The notes beneath the pieces are model-generated. The model did not search any database. It was not told where the DNA came from and saw only the letters and a program-made list of their open reading frames with translations. Positions 7,074-14,918 of a stretch of DNA of 64,000 nt are shown piece by piece. The position numbers and the translations under genes are program-made. The first letter of the stretch is position 1. Every line of letters starts with the position of its first letter. This DNA is from Agromyces hippuratus (GTDB lineage: Bacteria; Actinomycetota; Actinomycetes; Actinomycetales; Microbacteriaceae), in assembly GCF_013410355.1 (NCBI RefSeq), contig NZ_JACCFI010000001.1, forward strand, positions 310,001 through 374,000, read 5' to 3'.

Positions 7074-7964
7074 ATGGCGAGGACTTCATCGGCAGCCGTG
7101 CACGCCGTCTGCACCCGACTCGGAGGGCTGGCCAGCGCTCGCGAGATCGTGGCGCACGGCATCGCTCGCGCGGCGATCGCGCGAGCGGTTCGCTCGGGCG
7201 TCATCGAACGCGCTCGGCGGGGTGTCTACGTCGCAAGTGACGCGCCCGAGGAACTCCGGTCCGCGGTCGCCCACGGCGGTGTGCTCGGCTGCGTCTCCGT
7301 GGCGCGAGAGGCAGGACTCTGGGTGCTCCCGATCGATGATCACGTGCATGTCGCCCTCCCGCCACATGGGCACGCCTTTCCTCACGTCCGCTGCACCTGC
7401 GTGAGCCATTGGGGCGTAGCGGATGTCGCGGCAGGCCGTGTCGGCCTCGTCGACGCACTCGCACAGTTGTTGTCGTGCATCGGCGAGGACGCATTCTTCG
7501 CCGCCCTCGAATCGGCGCTCCGGCTGCGGCGCCTGTCGCCCGTCGACCTCGTCCGACTGAGGTCGCGGATCGCCGAGTCCAGATCATGGCTCATCGACCT
7601 GGCGTGTGCGGAGTCGGAGAGCGGACTCGAATCGCTGATGAAGGTGCGGATGCATCGACTGGGGGTCACGCTCGCCGCGCAGGTCGATATCGTCGGCGTC
7701 GGTCGCGTCGATTTCGTGGTGGGAGACCGTCTGATCCTGGAGGTCGACGGTCGGCCAGGACACGAAGGCGCGGACAGCCGGCACAAGGACCGCGTGCGAG
7801 ATGCGGTGGCGGCTGCTCACGGATTCGACACGCTTCGATTCGACTACGCGCTCGTCGTGCACGACTGGGCCACGGTCGAGGCGGCGATCCTCGAGAAGTT
7901 CCGTCGCGGGCTGCACCTCGACGGTTGGGCCGAAGGCGTCCGCGCCGGCGCAGCGGCGGTCTGA
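7074..7964 (+). CDS. AbiEi-like winged-helix/DUF559 nuclease-fold protein
   Basis: 296 residues. Residues 1-55 (LGGLASAREIVAHGI, then IERARRGVYVASD) read like the winged-helix N-domain of AbiEi-type antitoxins, including the arginine-glycine-valine-tyrosine turn. Residues about 195-275 resemble DUF559, a Vsr-like PD-(D/E)XK fold: an early glutamate in SGLESLMKVRM, then VDFVVGDRLILEVDG, then KDRVRDAVAAAHGF and LRFDYALVVHD. The lysine of a classical ExK is replaced by DG, as is common in DUF559. Similar proteins are abundant and mostly uncharacterised in Actinobacteria. No toxin gene is adjacent. It lies alone between two palindromes. Confidence 0.75.
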   Translation: MARTSSAAVHAVCTRLGGLASAREIVAHGIARAAIARAVRSGVIERARRGVYVASDAPEELRSAVAHGGVLGCVSVAREAGLWVLPIDDHVHVALPPHGHAFPHVRCTCVSHWGVADVAAGRVGLVDALAQLLSCIGEDAFFAALESALRLRRLSPVDLVRLRSRIAESRSWLIDLACAESESGLESLMKVRMHRLGVTLAAQVDIVGVGRVDFVVGDRLILEVDGRPGHEGADSRHKDRVRDAVAAAHGFDTLRFDYALVVHDWATVEAAILEKFRRGLHLDGWAEGVRAGAAAV

Positions 7965-8034
7965 GGCTCCCGTCGCCGCGCCTGTTGTCGGGATGTGTTG
8001 GGCGGCGCCCCTTCTCGCCTGCCTGCGTGCAGAA

Positions 8035-8104
8035 CTGCGGATATACGATCCGACACTCCGTCGAATCGGCTGCAGAGACGGCGCGCCGGATCGTATATCC
8101 GCAG
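8035..8104. repeat. 70-bp palindromic element, copy B
   Basis: Perfect 18-bp inverted arms (8035-8052 and 8087-8104) enclose a 34-bp loop; the core GGATATACGATCCG is shared with copy A. The outer flank is shared too: 6868-6893 and 8087-8112 are exact 26-bp inverted copies, so the DUF559 gene lies in a 1,245-bp segment with terminal inverted repeats. No target-site duplication is visible outside them. Confidence 0.85.
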
Positions 8105-8205
8105 GAATGACGGGGGAGGAGGGGTGACGAGCGAGGAGGCAGGCCAGGTCGAGGCAGCAGCCGGGGGCGGACGTCACCGGCGCACGCCGCGCGGGGCCGA
8201 CCCGA

Positions 8206-8211
8206 TACGCT
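8206..8211 (+). promoter_or_regulatory. -10 element of a leaderless dapA promoter
   Basis: TACGCT is followed by seven bases and the dapA GTG. Confidence 0.45.
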
Positions 8212-8218
8212 GGAGAGC

Positions 8219-9193
8219 GTGACCTCAGAGAACCCCTTCGGACAAGTGCTCGTCGCGCTCGTCACGCCGATGACGGCGGACGGCGAAGTCGATTGGCCCG
8301 GGGTCGAGAAGCACATCGACGATGTCATCTCGGCTGGCGCCGACGGCATCGTCGTCACGGGCACCACGGGTGAGACGTCGACGCTCACCGACCCCGAGAA
8401 GATCCGTCTGGTCGAGGTCGGCAAGGATGTCGCCGCGGGCCGCGCCAAGATCATCACGGGTGGCGGGTCGAACGAGACCGCGCACGCGATCGAGCTCTAC
8501 AAGCACTCCGAGCGCGTCGGCGCCGACGGCATCATGATCGTCACGCCGTACTACAACAAGCCCACGCAGGCCGGCATCCTGACGCACTTCCGGCTCGTGG
8601 CCGACGCAACCGACCTGCCGGTCATCCTCTACGACATCCCCGGCCGCACCGGCGTACCCATCAAGTACGAGACGATCCTGCGGCTCGCCAAGCACCCGAA
8701 CATCCTCGCCGTGAAAGACGCCAAGGGCGACTTCTCCGAGGTCAGCCGGGTGCTGAACCAGACCGACCTCATGTACTTCTCGGGCGACGACGCCAACGTG
8801 CTGCCGCACCTCGCGATCGGTGCGACGGGGCTCATCGGCGTCACCGCGAACATCGCGCCGGCGCCGTACCGCACGATCGTCGACGCCGTGAACCGCGGCG
8901 ACCTCGCCACGGCCACGGCCGCCCACCAGCAGCTCGAGCCGCTCGTGCGCGCCACCATGACCCACGTGCCCGGCACGGTCGCGGCGAAGTACATCCTGCA
9001 CGGCCTCGGCCGCATCTCGAGCCCCCGAGTGCGCCTGCCCCTCGTCGGCCCCGAAGAGTGGGAGGCCGCCCTCATCGAAGACGAGATCGACCACGTGCAG
9101 GGCATCCCCGGCGTCGACTTCCACAACTTCCGGCCCGACCGCAACGCCGCCGCCGGCGGCGCACTGCCGAAGGTCGCGGGAACCACCCGCTGA
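8219..9193 (+). CDS. dapA: 4-hydroxy-tetrahydrodipicolinate synthase
   Basis: Condenses pyruvate with aspartate semialdehyde in lysine/diaminopimelate synthesis. The 324-residue protein has GTTGETSTL (substrate loop), the catalytic tyrosine in ILYDIPGRTG, and the Schiff-base lysine K166 in LAVKDAKGD. The GTG start sits seven bases after TACGCT, so the mRNA is probably leaderless; MTSENPFGQVLVALVTPM is the usual actinobacterial beginning. RNase J follows after about 107 nt, the same pairing found across Actinobacteria, but rnj has its own ribosome binding site. Confidence 0.96.
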   Translation: MTSENPFGQVLVALVTPMTADGEVDWPGVEKHIDDVISAGADGIVVTGTTGETSTLTDPEKIRLVEVGKDVAAGRAKIITGGGSNETAHAIELYKHSERVGADGIMIVTPYYNKPTQAGILTHFRLVADATDLPVILYDIPGRTGVPIKYETILRLAKHPNILAVKDAKGDFSEVSRVLNQTDLMYFSGDDANVLPHLAIGATGLIGVTANIAPAPYRTIVDAVNRGDLATATAAHQQLEPLVRATMTHVPGTVAAKYILHGLGRISSPRVRLPLVGPEEWEAALIEDEIDHVQGIPGVDFHNFRPDRNAAAGGALPKVAGTTR

Positions 9194-9300
9194 ACCAGCG
9201 GATGCCGCGGCGCGCACCTGCCCGCCCCGACATCCGCTCCGAGACATCCGCCGGTCACAGGGCCGGCACCGAACTGAACACCGCAACAGAAGGAGGGCAC

Positions 9301-10977
9301 ATGCCCGACGTCGTCATCGATCCCGCCCCGCTCGAGGCCGGAACGCTCCGCATCATCCCCATCGGCGGCCTGGGGGAGGTCGGCCGCAACATGACCAGCT
9401 ACGAGATCGACGGCAAGATCCTCATCGTCGACTGCGGCGTGCTCTTCCCCGAGGAGCACCAGCCGGGCGTCGACCTGATCCTGCCCGACTTCGGCTTCCT
9501 GAAGTCGCGCATCGACGACATCGTCGGCGTCGTGCTCACGCACGGCCACGAGGACCACATCGGTGCCGTGCCGTATCTCCTGAAGCTCCGCGGCGACATC
9601 CCGCTGATCGGCTCGCAACTGACGCTCGCGCTCATCGAGGCGAAGCTCAAGGAGCACCGCATCAAGCCGTACACCCTCACGGTGAAGGAGGGCGGGCACG
9701 AGCAGATCGGCCCGTTCCGCCTCGAGTTCATCGCCGTCAACCACTCGATCCCCGACGCGCTCGCCGTGGCGATCAAGACCGACGCGGGCACCGTGCTCGC
9801 GACCGGCGACTTCAAGATGGACCAGTTGCCGCTCGACGGCCGCCTGACCGACCTGCGCGAGTTCGCGCGGCTCGGCGAAGAGGGCGTCGACGTCTTCATG
9901 GTCGACTCCACGAACGCGGATGTCCCGGGCTTCACGCCCCTCGAGCGCTCGATCGGCCCCGTGCTCGACGAGGTCATCAACCGTGCGCCCCGCCGGGTCA
10001 TCGTCGCGAGCTTCTCGAGCCACGTGCACCGCGTGCAGCAGGTGCTCGACGCCGCGTGGGCGAACCACCGGCGCGTCGCGCTCCTCGGCCGCAGCATGGT
10101 GCGCAACATGACGATCGCCGCCGACCTCGGCTACCTGAAGGTGCCCGAGGGCGTGCTGATCGACTACAAGAAGGCCGGCAACATCCCCGACGACGAGATC
10201 GTCTACATGTCGACCGGTTCTCAGGGCGAGCCGATGGCCGTGCTCTCGCGCATGGCCAACCGCGACCACCAGATCGAGATCGGCGAGGGCGACACGGTGA
10301 TCCTCGCGTCGAGCCTGATCCCGGGCAACGAGAACGCGGTCTACCGCGTCATCGACGGCCTCACGAAGCTCGGCGCGAACGTCGTGCACAAGGCGAACGC
10401 GAAGGTGCACGTCTCGGGCCACGCGGCCGCCGGCGAGCTGCTCTACTGCTACAACATCCTGAAGCCGAAGAACGTGCTGCCGATCCACGGCGAGTACCGG
10501 CACCTCTTCGCGAACGCGAAGCTCGCGCAAGACACCGGCATCCCCGAGAAGAACACCTTCATCGGCGAGAACGGCACGGTCTACGACCTGCGCGGCGGCG
10601 AGCTCAGCGTGGTCGGCCAGCTCGACCTCGGGTTCGTCTACGTCGACGGTTCGACCGTCGGTGAGATCACCGACGCCGACCTGAAGGACCGCCGCATCCT
10701 CGCGGAGGAGGGCTTCATCTCGGTCATCGTCGTGGTCGACGCCTCGACGGGCCGCGTCATCACCGGGCCCGAGATCCACGCGCGCGGCTTCGCCGAAGAC
10801 GACTCGGTCTTCGACGACGTCAAGCCGAAGATCATCGACGCCCTCGCCGAGGCCGCTCGCAACGGCGTGCGCGACTCGCACGCGCTGTCGCAGATCGTGC
10901 GCCGCGTGCTCGGCGGCTGGGTCAACCGTCGCCTGCGTCGTCGCCCGATGCTCGTGCCGCTCGTCATCGAGGCGTAG
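9301..10977 (+). CDS. rnj: Ribonuclease J
   Basis: Beta-CASP metallo-beta-lactamase nuclease acting in mRNA decay and rRNA processing. The 558-residue protein has the zinc motif LTHGHEDHIG in its first third, ATGDFKMDQ and SSHVHRVQQ in the middle, VSGHAAAGELL and LPIHGEYRHL in the beta-CASP and return segments, and the C-terminal domain to the end. The ATG is preceded by AAGGAGGGCAC, a strong ribosome binding site. Full length for the bacterial J1 class. A hairpin with a UUCG loop follows the stop. Confidence 0.95.
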   Translation: MPDVVIDPAPLEAGTLRIIPIGGLGEVGRNMTSYEIDGKILIVDCGVLFPEEHQPGVDLILPDFGFLKSRIDDIVGVVLTHGHEDHIGAVPYLLKLRGDIPLIGSQLTLALIEAKLKEHRIKPYTLTVKEGGHEQIGPFRLEFIAVNHSIPDALAVAIKTDAGTVLATGDFKMDQLPLDGRLTDLREFARLGEEGVDVFMVDSTNADVPGFTPLERSIGPVLDEVINRAPRRVIVASFSSHVHRVQQVLDAAWANHRRVALLGRSMVRNMTIAADLGYLKVPEGVLIDYKKAGNIPDDEIVYMSTGSQGEPMAVLSRMANRDHQIEIGEGDTVILASSLIPGNENAVYRVIDGLTKLGANVVHKANAKVHVSGHAAAGELLYCYNILKPKNVLPIHGEYRHLFANAKLAQDTGIPEKNTFIGENGTVYDLRGGELSVVGQLDLGFVYVDGSTVGEITDADLKDRRILAEEGFISVIVVVDASTGRVITGPEIHARGFAEDDSVFDDVKPKIIDALAEAARNGVRDSHALSQIVRRVLGGWVNRRLRRRPMLVPLVIEA

Positions 10978-10994
10978 CAGCGGGGTGCACGTCC

Positions 10995-11026
10995 CGGAAC
11001 GGCCCGTCTTCGGACGGGCCGTTCCG
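10995..11026 (+). terminator. Intrinsic-type terminator after rnj
   Basis: A perfect 14-bp stem closes on a TTCG tetraloop and is followed by CGTTTCGG, a poor T-tract. It separates rnj from the ABC exporter operon. Confidence 0.75.
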
Positions 11027-11066
11027 CGTTTCGGTGCGGCAACCGTCGCGGGTATCGGGGATGACC

Positions 11067-11092
11067 CGGAATCCTCCCTGAGGAGGATTCCG
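11067..11092. promoter_or_regulatory. Palindromic operator candidate of the exporter operon
   Basis: Perfect 11-bp arms (CGGAATCCTCC and its inverse) flank CTGA. The right half occupies the -35 position relative to the TAGGGT -10 at 11111-11116, so a bound regulator would block or recruit polymerase. The responsible regulator is not encoded nearby. Confidence 0.6.
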
Positions 11093-11110
11093 CTGTCGTC
11101 GTCGAATCCC

Positions 11111-11116
11111 TAGGGT
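11111..11116 (+). promoter_or_regulatory. -10 element of the exporter operon
   Basis: TAGGGT ends seven bases before the ATG at 11124, consistent with a near-leaderless transcript. Confidence 0.5.
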
Positions 11117-11123
11117 GGGGGAG

Positions 11124-12236
11124 ATGCCCGGCGGCCCCTACGCCCGGGCGACCCGACGAAGGAGTGCCGTGGGCGTCTGGCGCAAGTGGATCTTCCCGAC
11201 CGTTCGCATCGTGCTGGTGGCGGTGATCGCGATCGCATTGGCGAAGCTCGCGTTCTTCCCCGATCGCGCCGAGGCCGAGACCGAGACGCTCACGCCCACG
11301 GGCAGCGTGGCCGAGCCGCAGGTCGTGGTGGCGCGTGGTTCGATCGCGAACGACGTCGTGCTCACGGGCACGGTCAACGCGGATGCCGCGGCTCCCGTCA
11401 AGGCCACGGCCACGGGCACGGTCGACGAGGTGTTCGTCGCTGCGGGGCAGAAGGTCACCGCCGGGCAGAAGATCTACGACATCAAGGTGCCTGACGAGCC
11501 GGAACCGGTCGAGGCCGCACCCGGGCCCGACGGTGCGCCGGTGATGACCACCCCCGAGCCGACCTTCCACTTCGAGAAGGTGCTCGCGCCGTCGGCCGGA
11601 GTGCTGTCGTCGCTCGACGTCATCGCGGGCCAGCCCGTCGCGACGGGCGACGTCACGGGGCAGGTCGCCCCGCCGACCTTCAACGTCACCGCGACGCTCA
11701 GCCCCGAGCAGCAGTACCGGCTGACGAGTGCCCCGACCGAGGCGGTCGTGACGATCGCGGGCGGCCCCGCGCCGTTCACGTGCGGCGGGCTCGTGATCTC
11801 CACGCCCCTGTCGGGCAGCGGTGCCGGGGCGGGCGGCGCCGGCGCGGCCGGCGGTGCCGGCGGCACGGGCGAAGCGACATCCGGTGGCACCACGGTGCGC
11901 TGCTCGGTGCCGGGTGACGTGCGCGTGTTCCCGGGGCTCTCCGCGCAGGCGAAGATCTCGGCCGGCAGCGCCGACGACGTGCTCGTCGTGCCGGTCACGG
12001 CGGTCGAGGGCGGTGCGGAGACGGGCGTCGTCTGGCTGGTGACGCCCGAGGGCGAGCGGGTCGAGCAGCCCGTGAAGCTCGGCCTCAGCGACGGCACGCA
12101 GGTCGAGGTCGTCGAGGGCGTCGCCGAGGGCGACCAAGTGCTCGAGTTCGTTCCCGGCGCCCCTGGCGGCACCGGCGAGGAGAGCTGCGTGCAGGCCCCC
12201 GACGGCATGATGATGTGCGGAACGCTCACCAAATGA
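11124..12236 (+). CDS. Efflux membrane fusion/adaptor protein (MacA-type)
   Basis: 370 residues: a basic N-terminus, one transmembrane anchor (IVLVAVIAIALAKLAFF, about residues 29-45), then an extracytoplasmic domain with a biotinyl/lipoyl-like half motif (ATATGTVDEVFVAAGQKVTAGQ) and its partner half (LAPSAGVLSSLDVIAGQPVATGD), and a C-terminal segment VVPVTAVEGGAETGVVWLV typical of adaptor barrels. A glycine/alanine-rich stretch near residues 232-252 is low complexity. The stop overlaps the ATPase start (ATGA). With the next two genes it forms a tripartite ABC exporter; the cargo may be a peptide, lipid or antibiotic. Confidence 0.85.
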   Translation: MPGGPYARATRRRSAVGVWRKWIFPTVRIVLVAVIAIALAKLAFFPDRAEAETETLTPTGSVAEPQVVVARGSIANDVVLTGTVNADAAAPVKATATGTVDEVFVAAGQKVTAGQKIYDIKVPDEPEPVEAAPGPDGAPVMTTPEPTFHFEKVLAPSAGVLSSLDVIAGQPVATGDVTGQVAPPTFNVTATLSPEQQYRLTSAPTEAVVTIAGGPAPFTCGGLVISTPLSGSGAGAGGAGAAGGAGGTGEATSGGTTVRCSVPGDVRVFPGLSAQAKISAGSADDVLVVPVTAVEGGAETGVVWLVTPEGERVEQPVKLGLSDGTQVEVVEGVAEGDQVLEFVPGAPGGTGEESCVQAPDGMMMCGTLTK

Positions 12237-13024
12237 CCCTCGTCGAAGCACGCGGCGTCGGCCGCACCGTCGAGCTGCCCGACGGGCGGCCGCTCACGAT
12301 CCTGTCGGGCGTCGACCTCACCGTCTCCGAGGGCGACCGGGTCTCGATCGTGGGCCGTTCGGGTTCGGGCAAGTCGACGCTGCTGAACCTCCTCGGCCTG
12401 CTCGACGCGCCGACCGAAGGCGAGCTCGCCTTCCTGGGCCACGATGTGCGCCGCATCGGCAGCGGTGCCCGCGACCGGCTGCGCGGCAGCGAGGTCGGCT
12501 TCGTCTTCCAGCAGTTCAACCTGCTGCCGGGGCGAACCGCGCTCGAGAACGTGCAGACGCCGCTCCTCTACTCGGGCGGCCGCGAGTTCTGGCGGCGTGA
12601 GCGCATCGCCCGCGACATGCTCGAACGCGTCGGGCTCGGCGAGCGGCTCACGACGAAGCCCGAGCGGCTGTCGGGCGGCGAGCAGCAGCGGGTGGCGATC
12701 GCCCGTGCGCTCGTGCGCAAGCCGCGGCTCATCCTCGCCGACGAGCCGACCGGCGCCCTCGATCTCGAGACCGGCGCCGAGGTCATGTCGCTCATCGAAT
12801 CCGTCGCGGCCGAGACCGGTGCCGCGCTCGTGACGATCACGCACGACCCCACGATCGCAGCGCGATCGAACCGCCACTTCCTGCTGCGAGGCGGCAGGCT
12901 CGAATCGGCGGATGCCTCGGGCACGGCCCCGGACGTCGGGGCCGAAGCCGAGGCCGTGGACGACGCCGAGGCTGAAGCCGTCGACGATGCCTCCGCCGCG
13001 ACCGGGATCGGGGCCGTCGCATGA
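12233..13024 (+). CDS. MacB/LolD-type ABC transporter ATPase
   Basis: 263 residues with Walker A GRSGSGKST, Q-loop FVFQQFNLLPGRTALEN, signature LSGGEQQRVAIARAL, Walker B LILADEPTGALD and the H-loop ITHDP. The motif spacing is that of the LolD/MacB/FtsE subfamily, whose ATPases act on FtsX-fold permeases. The last 45 residues are an acidic Ala/Glu/Asp tail (AEAEAVDDAEAEAVDD) outside the fold, with internal repetition. Overlaps by 4 nt with both neighbours. Confidence 0.94.
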   Translation: MTLVEARGVGRTVELPDGRPLTILSGVDLTVSEGDRVSIVGRSGSGKSTLLNLLGLLDAPTEGELAFLGHDVRRIGSGARDRLRGSEVGFVFQQFNLLPGRTALENVQTPLLYSGGREFWRRERIARDMLERVGLGERLTTKPERLSGGEQQRVAIARALVRKPRLILADEPTGALDLETGAEVMSLIESVAAETGAALVTITHDPTIAARSNRHFLLRGGRLESADASGTAPDVGAEAEAVDDAEAEAVDDASAATGIGAVA

Positions 13025-14262
13025 TGGGCTGGCTGACCCGAACGGCGACGGGCGTCGTGAGCACGATCGTCGAAGCCCTCGAAGAACTGCGCATCCACCG
13101 CGGACGCGTGCTGCTCTCGCTCATCGGGGTCGCGGTCGCCGTGTGCGCGCTGACGACGGTCGTCGGAGCGGGAGCGATCGCCGAACAGGCGGGTCGGGAG
13201 ATGCAGGAACGCGGCGGCGGGCGCCCGGCCACCGTGCAGCTGAACCCGATGTCCCAGAACGGCTCGATCGATCCCGAGACCGCCGACGCCGCGTGGCGCG
13301 CCGCCCTCGAGCGGCACGGCATCGAGTACGCGAGTCGCGTCGGGTACGGCGGCCTGACCGTGCAGTTCGCCGATGGGGCCGTGCCCGTCTCGATGCAGGT
13401 CGTCGACCCCGACTACGGCCTCATGCACCGTGTTCGGCTGAGTGAGGGCTCCTGGTTCGTCGACCGGGATGCCGACCGCCTGGCGCCGGCGCTCATCGTG
13501 AACGAGGCGTTCTGGAAGCGGCTCGGGAGCCCGGCGCTCGACACGCACCCGACCGTGCAGCTCCTCGGCCGCGGTGCCGCCACGGGAGTCGTCACCGGAG
13601 TCACGCCGGCCCAGGGGGAGTGGGACACCGAGCCGACCGCGTTCATCCTCTCCGAGGGCTTCCTGCCGTTGCAGCCCGCGACACCGGATCCCATGATGGG
13701 CGCGTACGCCCCGGCGTACGAGATGTGGATTCCCGACGGCTCGGCCGACGAACTCACCGAGTCGATGAAGCAGGCGTTCCAGTCCGAGCTCGGCGATGGG
13801 GCCACGGTCGACGGATGGCGCAGCGACTACGGCGCGATGGGGGGCGACCCGTTCCTCCCGCTCAAGCTGATGGTCATCGGCGTCGCGGTCGTCATCCTGC
13901 TGCTCGGCGCCCTCGGGCTCCTGACGATCGCGCTCGTGACCGTGCGCGGACGCATCCGAGAGATCGGCATCCGCAGGTCGTTCGGGGCCACAGCGGGGCG
14001 CGTGTTCTTCTCGGTGCTGATGGAGACCGTCGTCGGCACCTTCGTCGCGGGTGTCGTCGGAGTGGGTGCGGCGATCGCGATCGTGCGCAGTCCGCTCATG
14101 GGCATGGCGCTCGGCGGGGCCGACGTGCAGGACATGCCGGGGTTCCCGATCGAGGCGGCGCTGATCGGCATCGGAGCAGCGGTCGCGGTCGGCGCGCTCG
14201 CCGGACTCCTGCCTGCGCTGGGCGCGGTGCGGGTGAAGGTGATCGACGCGATCCGGTTCTGA
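13021..14262 (+). CDS. MacB-type FtsX-fold ABC permease
   Basis: 413 residues. One transmembrane helix lies near residues 33-57 (VLLSLIGVAVAVCALTTVVG), a large extracytoplasmic domain follows to about residue 278, and three more helices end the protein (LMVIGVAVVILLLGALGLLTIALVTV, VVGTFVAGVVGVGAAIAIV, ALIGIGAAVAVGALAGLLPAL). The cytoplasmic loop RGRIREIGIRRSFGATAGRVF is the FtsX/MacB coupling motif. It completes the exporter started by the adaptor and ATPase. Confidence 0.92.
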   Translation: MMGWLTRTATGVVSTIVEALEELRIHRGRVLLSLIGVAVAVCALTTVVGAGAIAEQAGREMQERGGGRPATVQLNPMSQNGSIDPETADAAWRAALERHGIEYASRVGYGGLTVQFADGAVPVSMQVVDPDYGLMHRVRLSEGSWFVDRDADRLAPALIVNEAFWKRLGSPALDTHPTVQLLGRGAATGVVTGVTPAQGEWDTEPTAFILSEGFLPLQPATPDPMMGAYAPAYEMWIPDGSADELTESMKQAFQSELGDGATVDGWRSDYGAMGGDPFLPLKLMVIGVAVVILLLGALGLLTIALVTVRGRIREIGIRRSFGATAGRVFFSVLMETVVGTFVAGVVGVGAAIAIVRSPLMGMALGGADVQDMPGFPIEAALIGIGAAVAVGALAGLLPALGAVRVKVIDAIRF

Positions 14263-14308
14263 GGCGACGCGGGGTGCGGCGCGAAACACCGCCGTAACAC
14301 CCCGCGCG

Positions 14309-14314
14309 TAGCAT
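14309..14314 (+). promoter_or_regulatory. -10 element of a leaderless GNAT gene
   Basis: TAGCAT is followed by six bases and the ATG at 14321. Confidence 0.45.
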
Positions 14315-14320
14315 CCGGCC

Positions 14321-14812
14321 ATGGCGGCATTCACGGTGCGTCCGGCCATCCCCGACGACGGATCATTCCTCGCCGACATGGTGGTCGAGGCGGCGAACTG
14401 GCGGTCGGGAGGCACCCGGCCGCGACCGACGGTGCTCGCCGACCCGGCATCGCGCGTGTACGTCGCCGGTTGGCAGCGCCCGGCCGATCGCGGCGTCGTC
14501 GCCGTCGACGGCGACGGCCGACCCGTCGGAGCCGCCTGGTACCGGCTCTTCGCCGCCGATGCGGCCGCGCACGGCTTCGTCGCGGTCGGTGTGCCCGAGC
14601 TCATCATCGGCGTCCGACCGCTCTGGCGTGCGCAGGGGGTCGGCCGAGTGCTCATGCAGTCGCTCGCCGAGACCGCGCGCGCGGCGGGCTTCGCGCGACT
14701 GGCGCTCAGCGTCGAGCACGGCAACTTCGCCGAGTCGCTGTATCGCTCCGAGGGGTTCGTGGTGGTCGGCACCGGCTCCGGACGCGACACGATGGTGCGT
14801 TCGCTCGGCTGA
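14321..14812 (+). CDS. GNAT family N-acetyltransferase
   Basis: 163 residues that begin directly with the first GNAT strand (FTVRPAIPDDGSFL). The acetyl-CoA loop is RAQGVGRVLMQSLAETARAAG, preceded by LIIGVRPLW, and the fold ends with LSVEHGNFAESLYRSEGFVVVGTGSGRDTM, the pattern of Rim/alanine-type acetyltransferases. The acceptor is unknown. Monocistronic: it has its own -10 element and is followed by ftsK, which also has its own. Confidence 0.85.
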   Translation: MAAFTVRPAIPDDGSFLADMVVEAANWRSGGTRPRPTVLADPASRVYVAGWQRPADRGVVAVDGDGRPVGAAWYRLFAADAAAHGFVAVGVPELIIGVRPLWRAQGVGRVLMQSLAETARAAGFARLALSVEHGNFAESLYRSEGFVVVGTGSGRDTMVRSLG

Positions 14813-14906
14813 TGGCGCAGGATTCCCGGTGATCGCATCGGTGACGGAGGCGCGGCGGATCCCGAACACTCGCACCCGGCTGTCGCCCGGTGTGGGCGCG
14901 CGGCCG

Positions 14907-14912
14907 TAGCCT
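14907..14912 (+). promoter_or_regulatory. -10 element of a leaderless ftsK promoter
   Basis: TAGCCT is followed by six bases and the ftsK ATG. Confidence 0.45.
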
Positions 14913-14918
14913 AGGCAC

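Noticed and set aside
8629..10881. Long minus-strand frame opposite dapA and rnj
   Set aside because: Same shadow effect; dapA and RNase J motifs lie intact on the plus strand.
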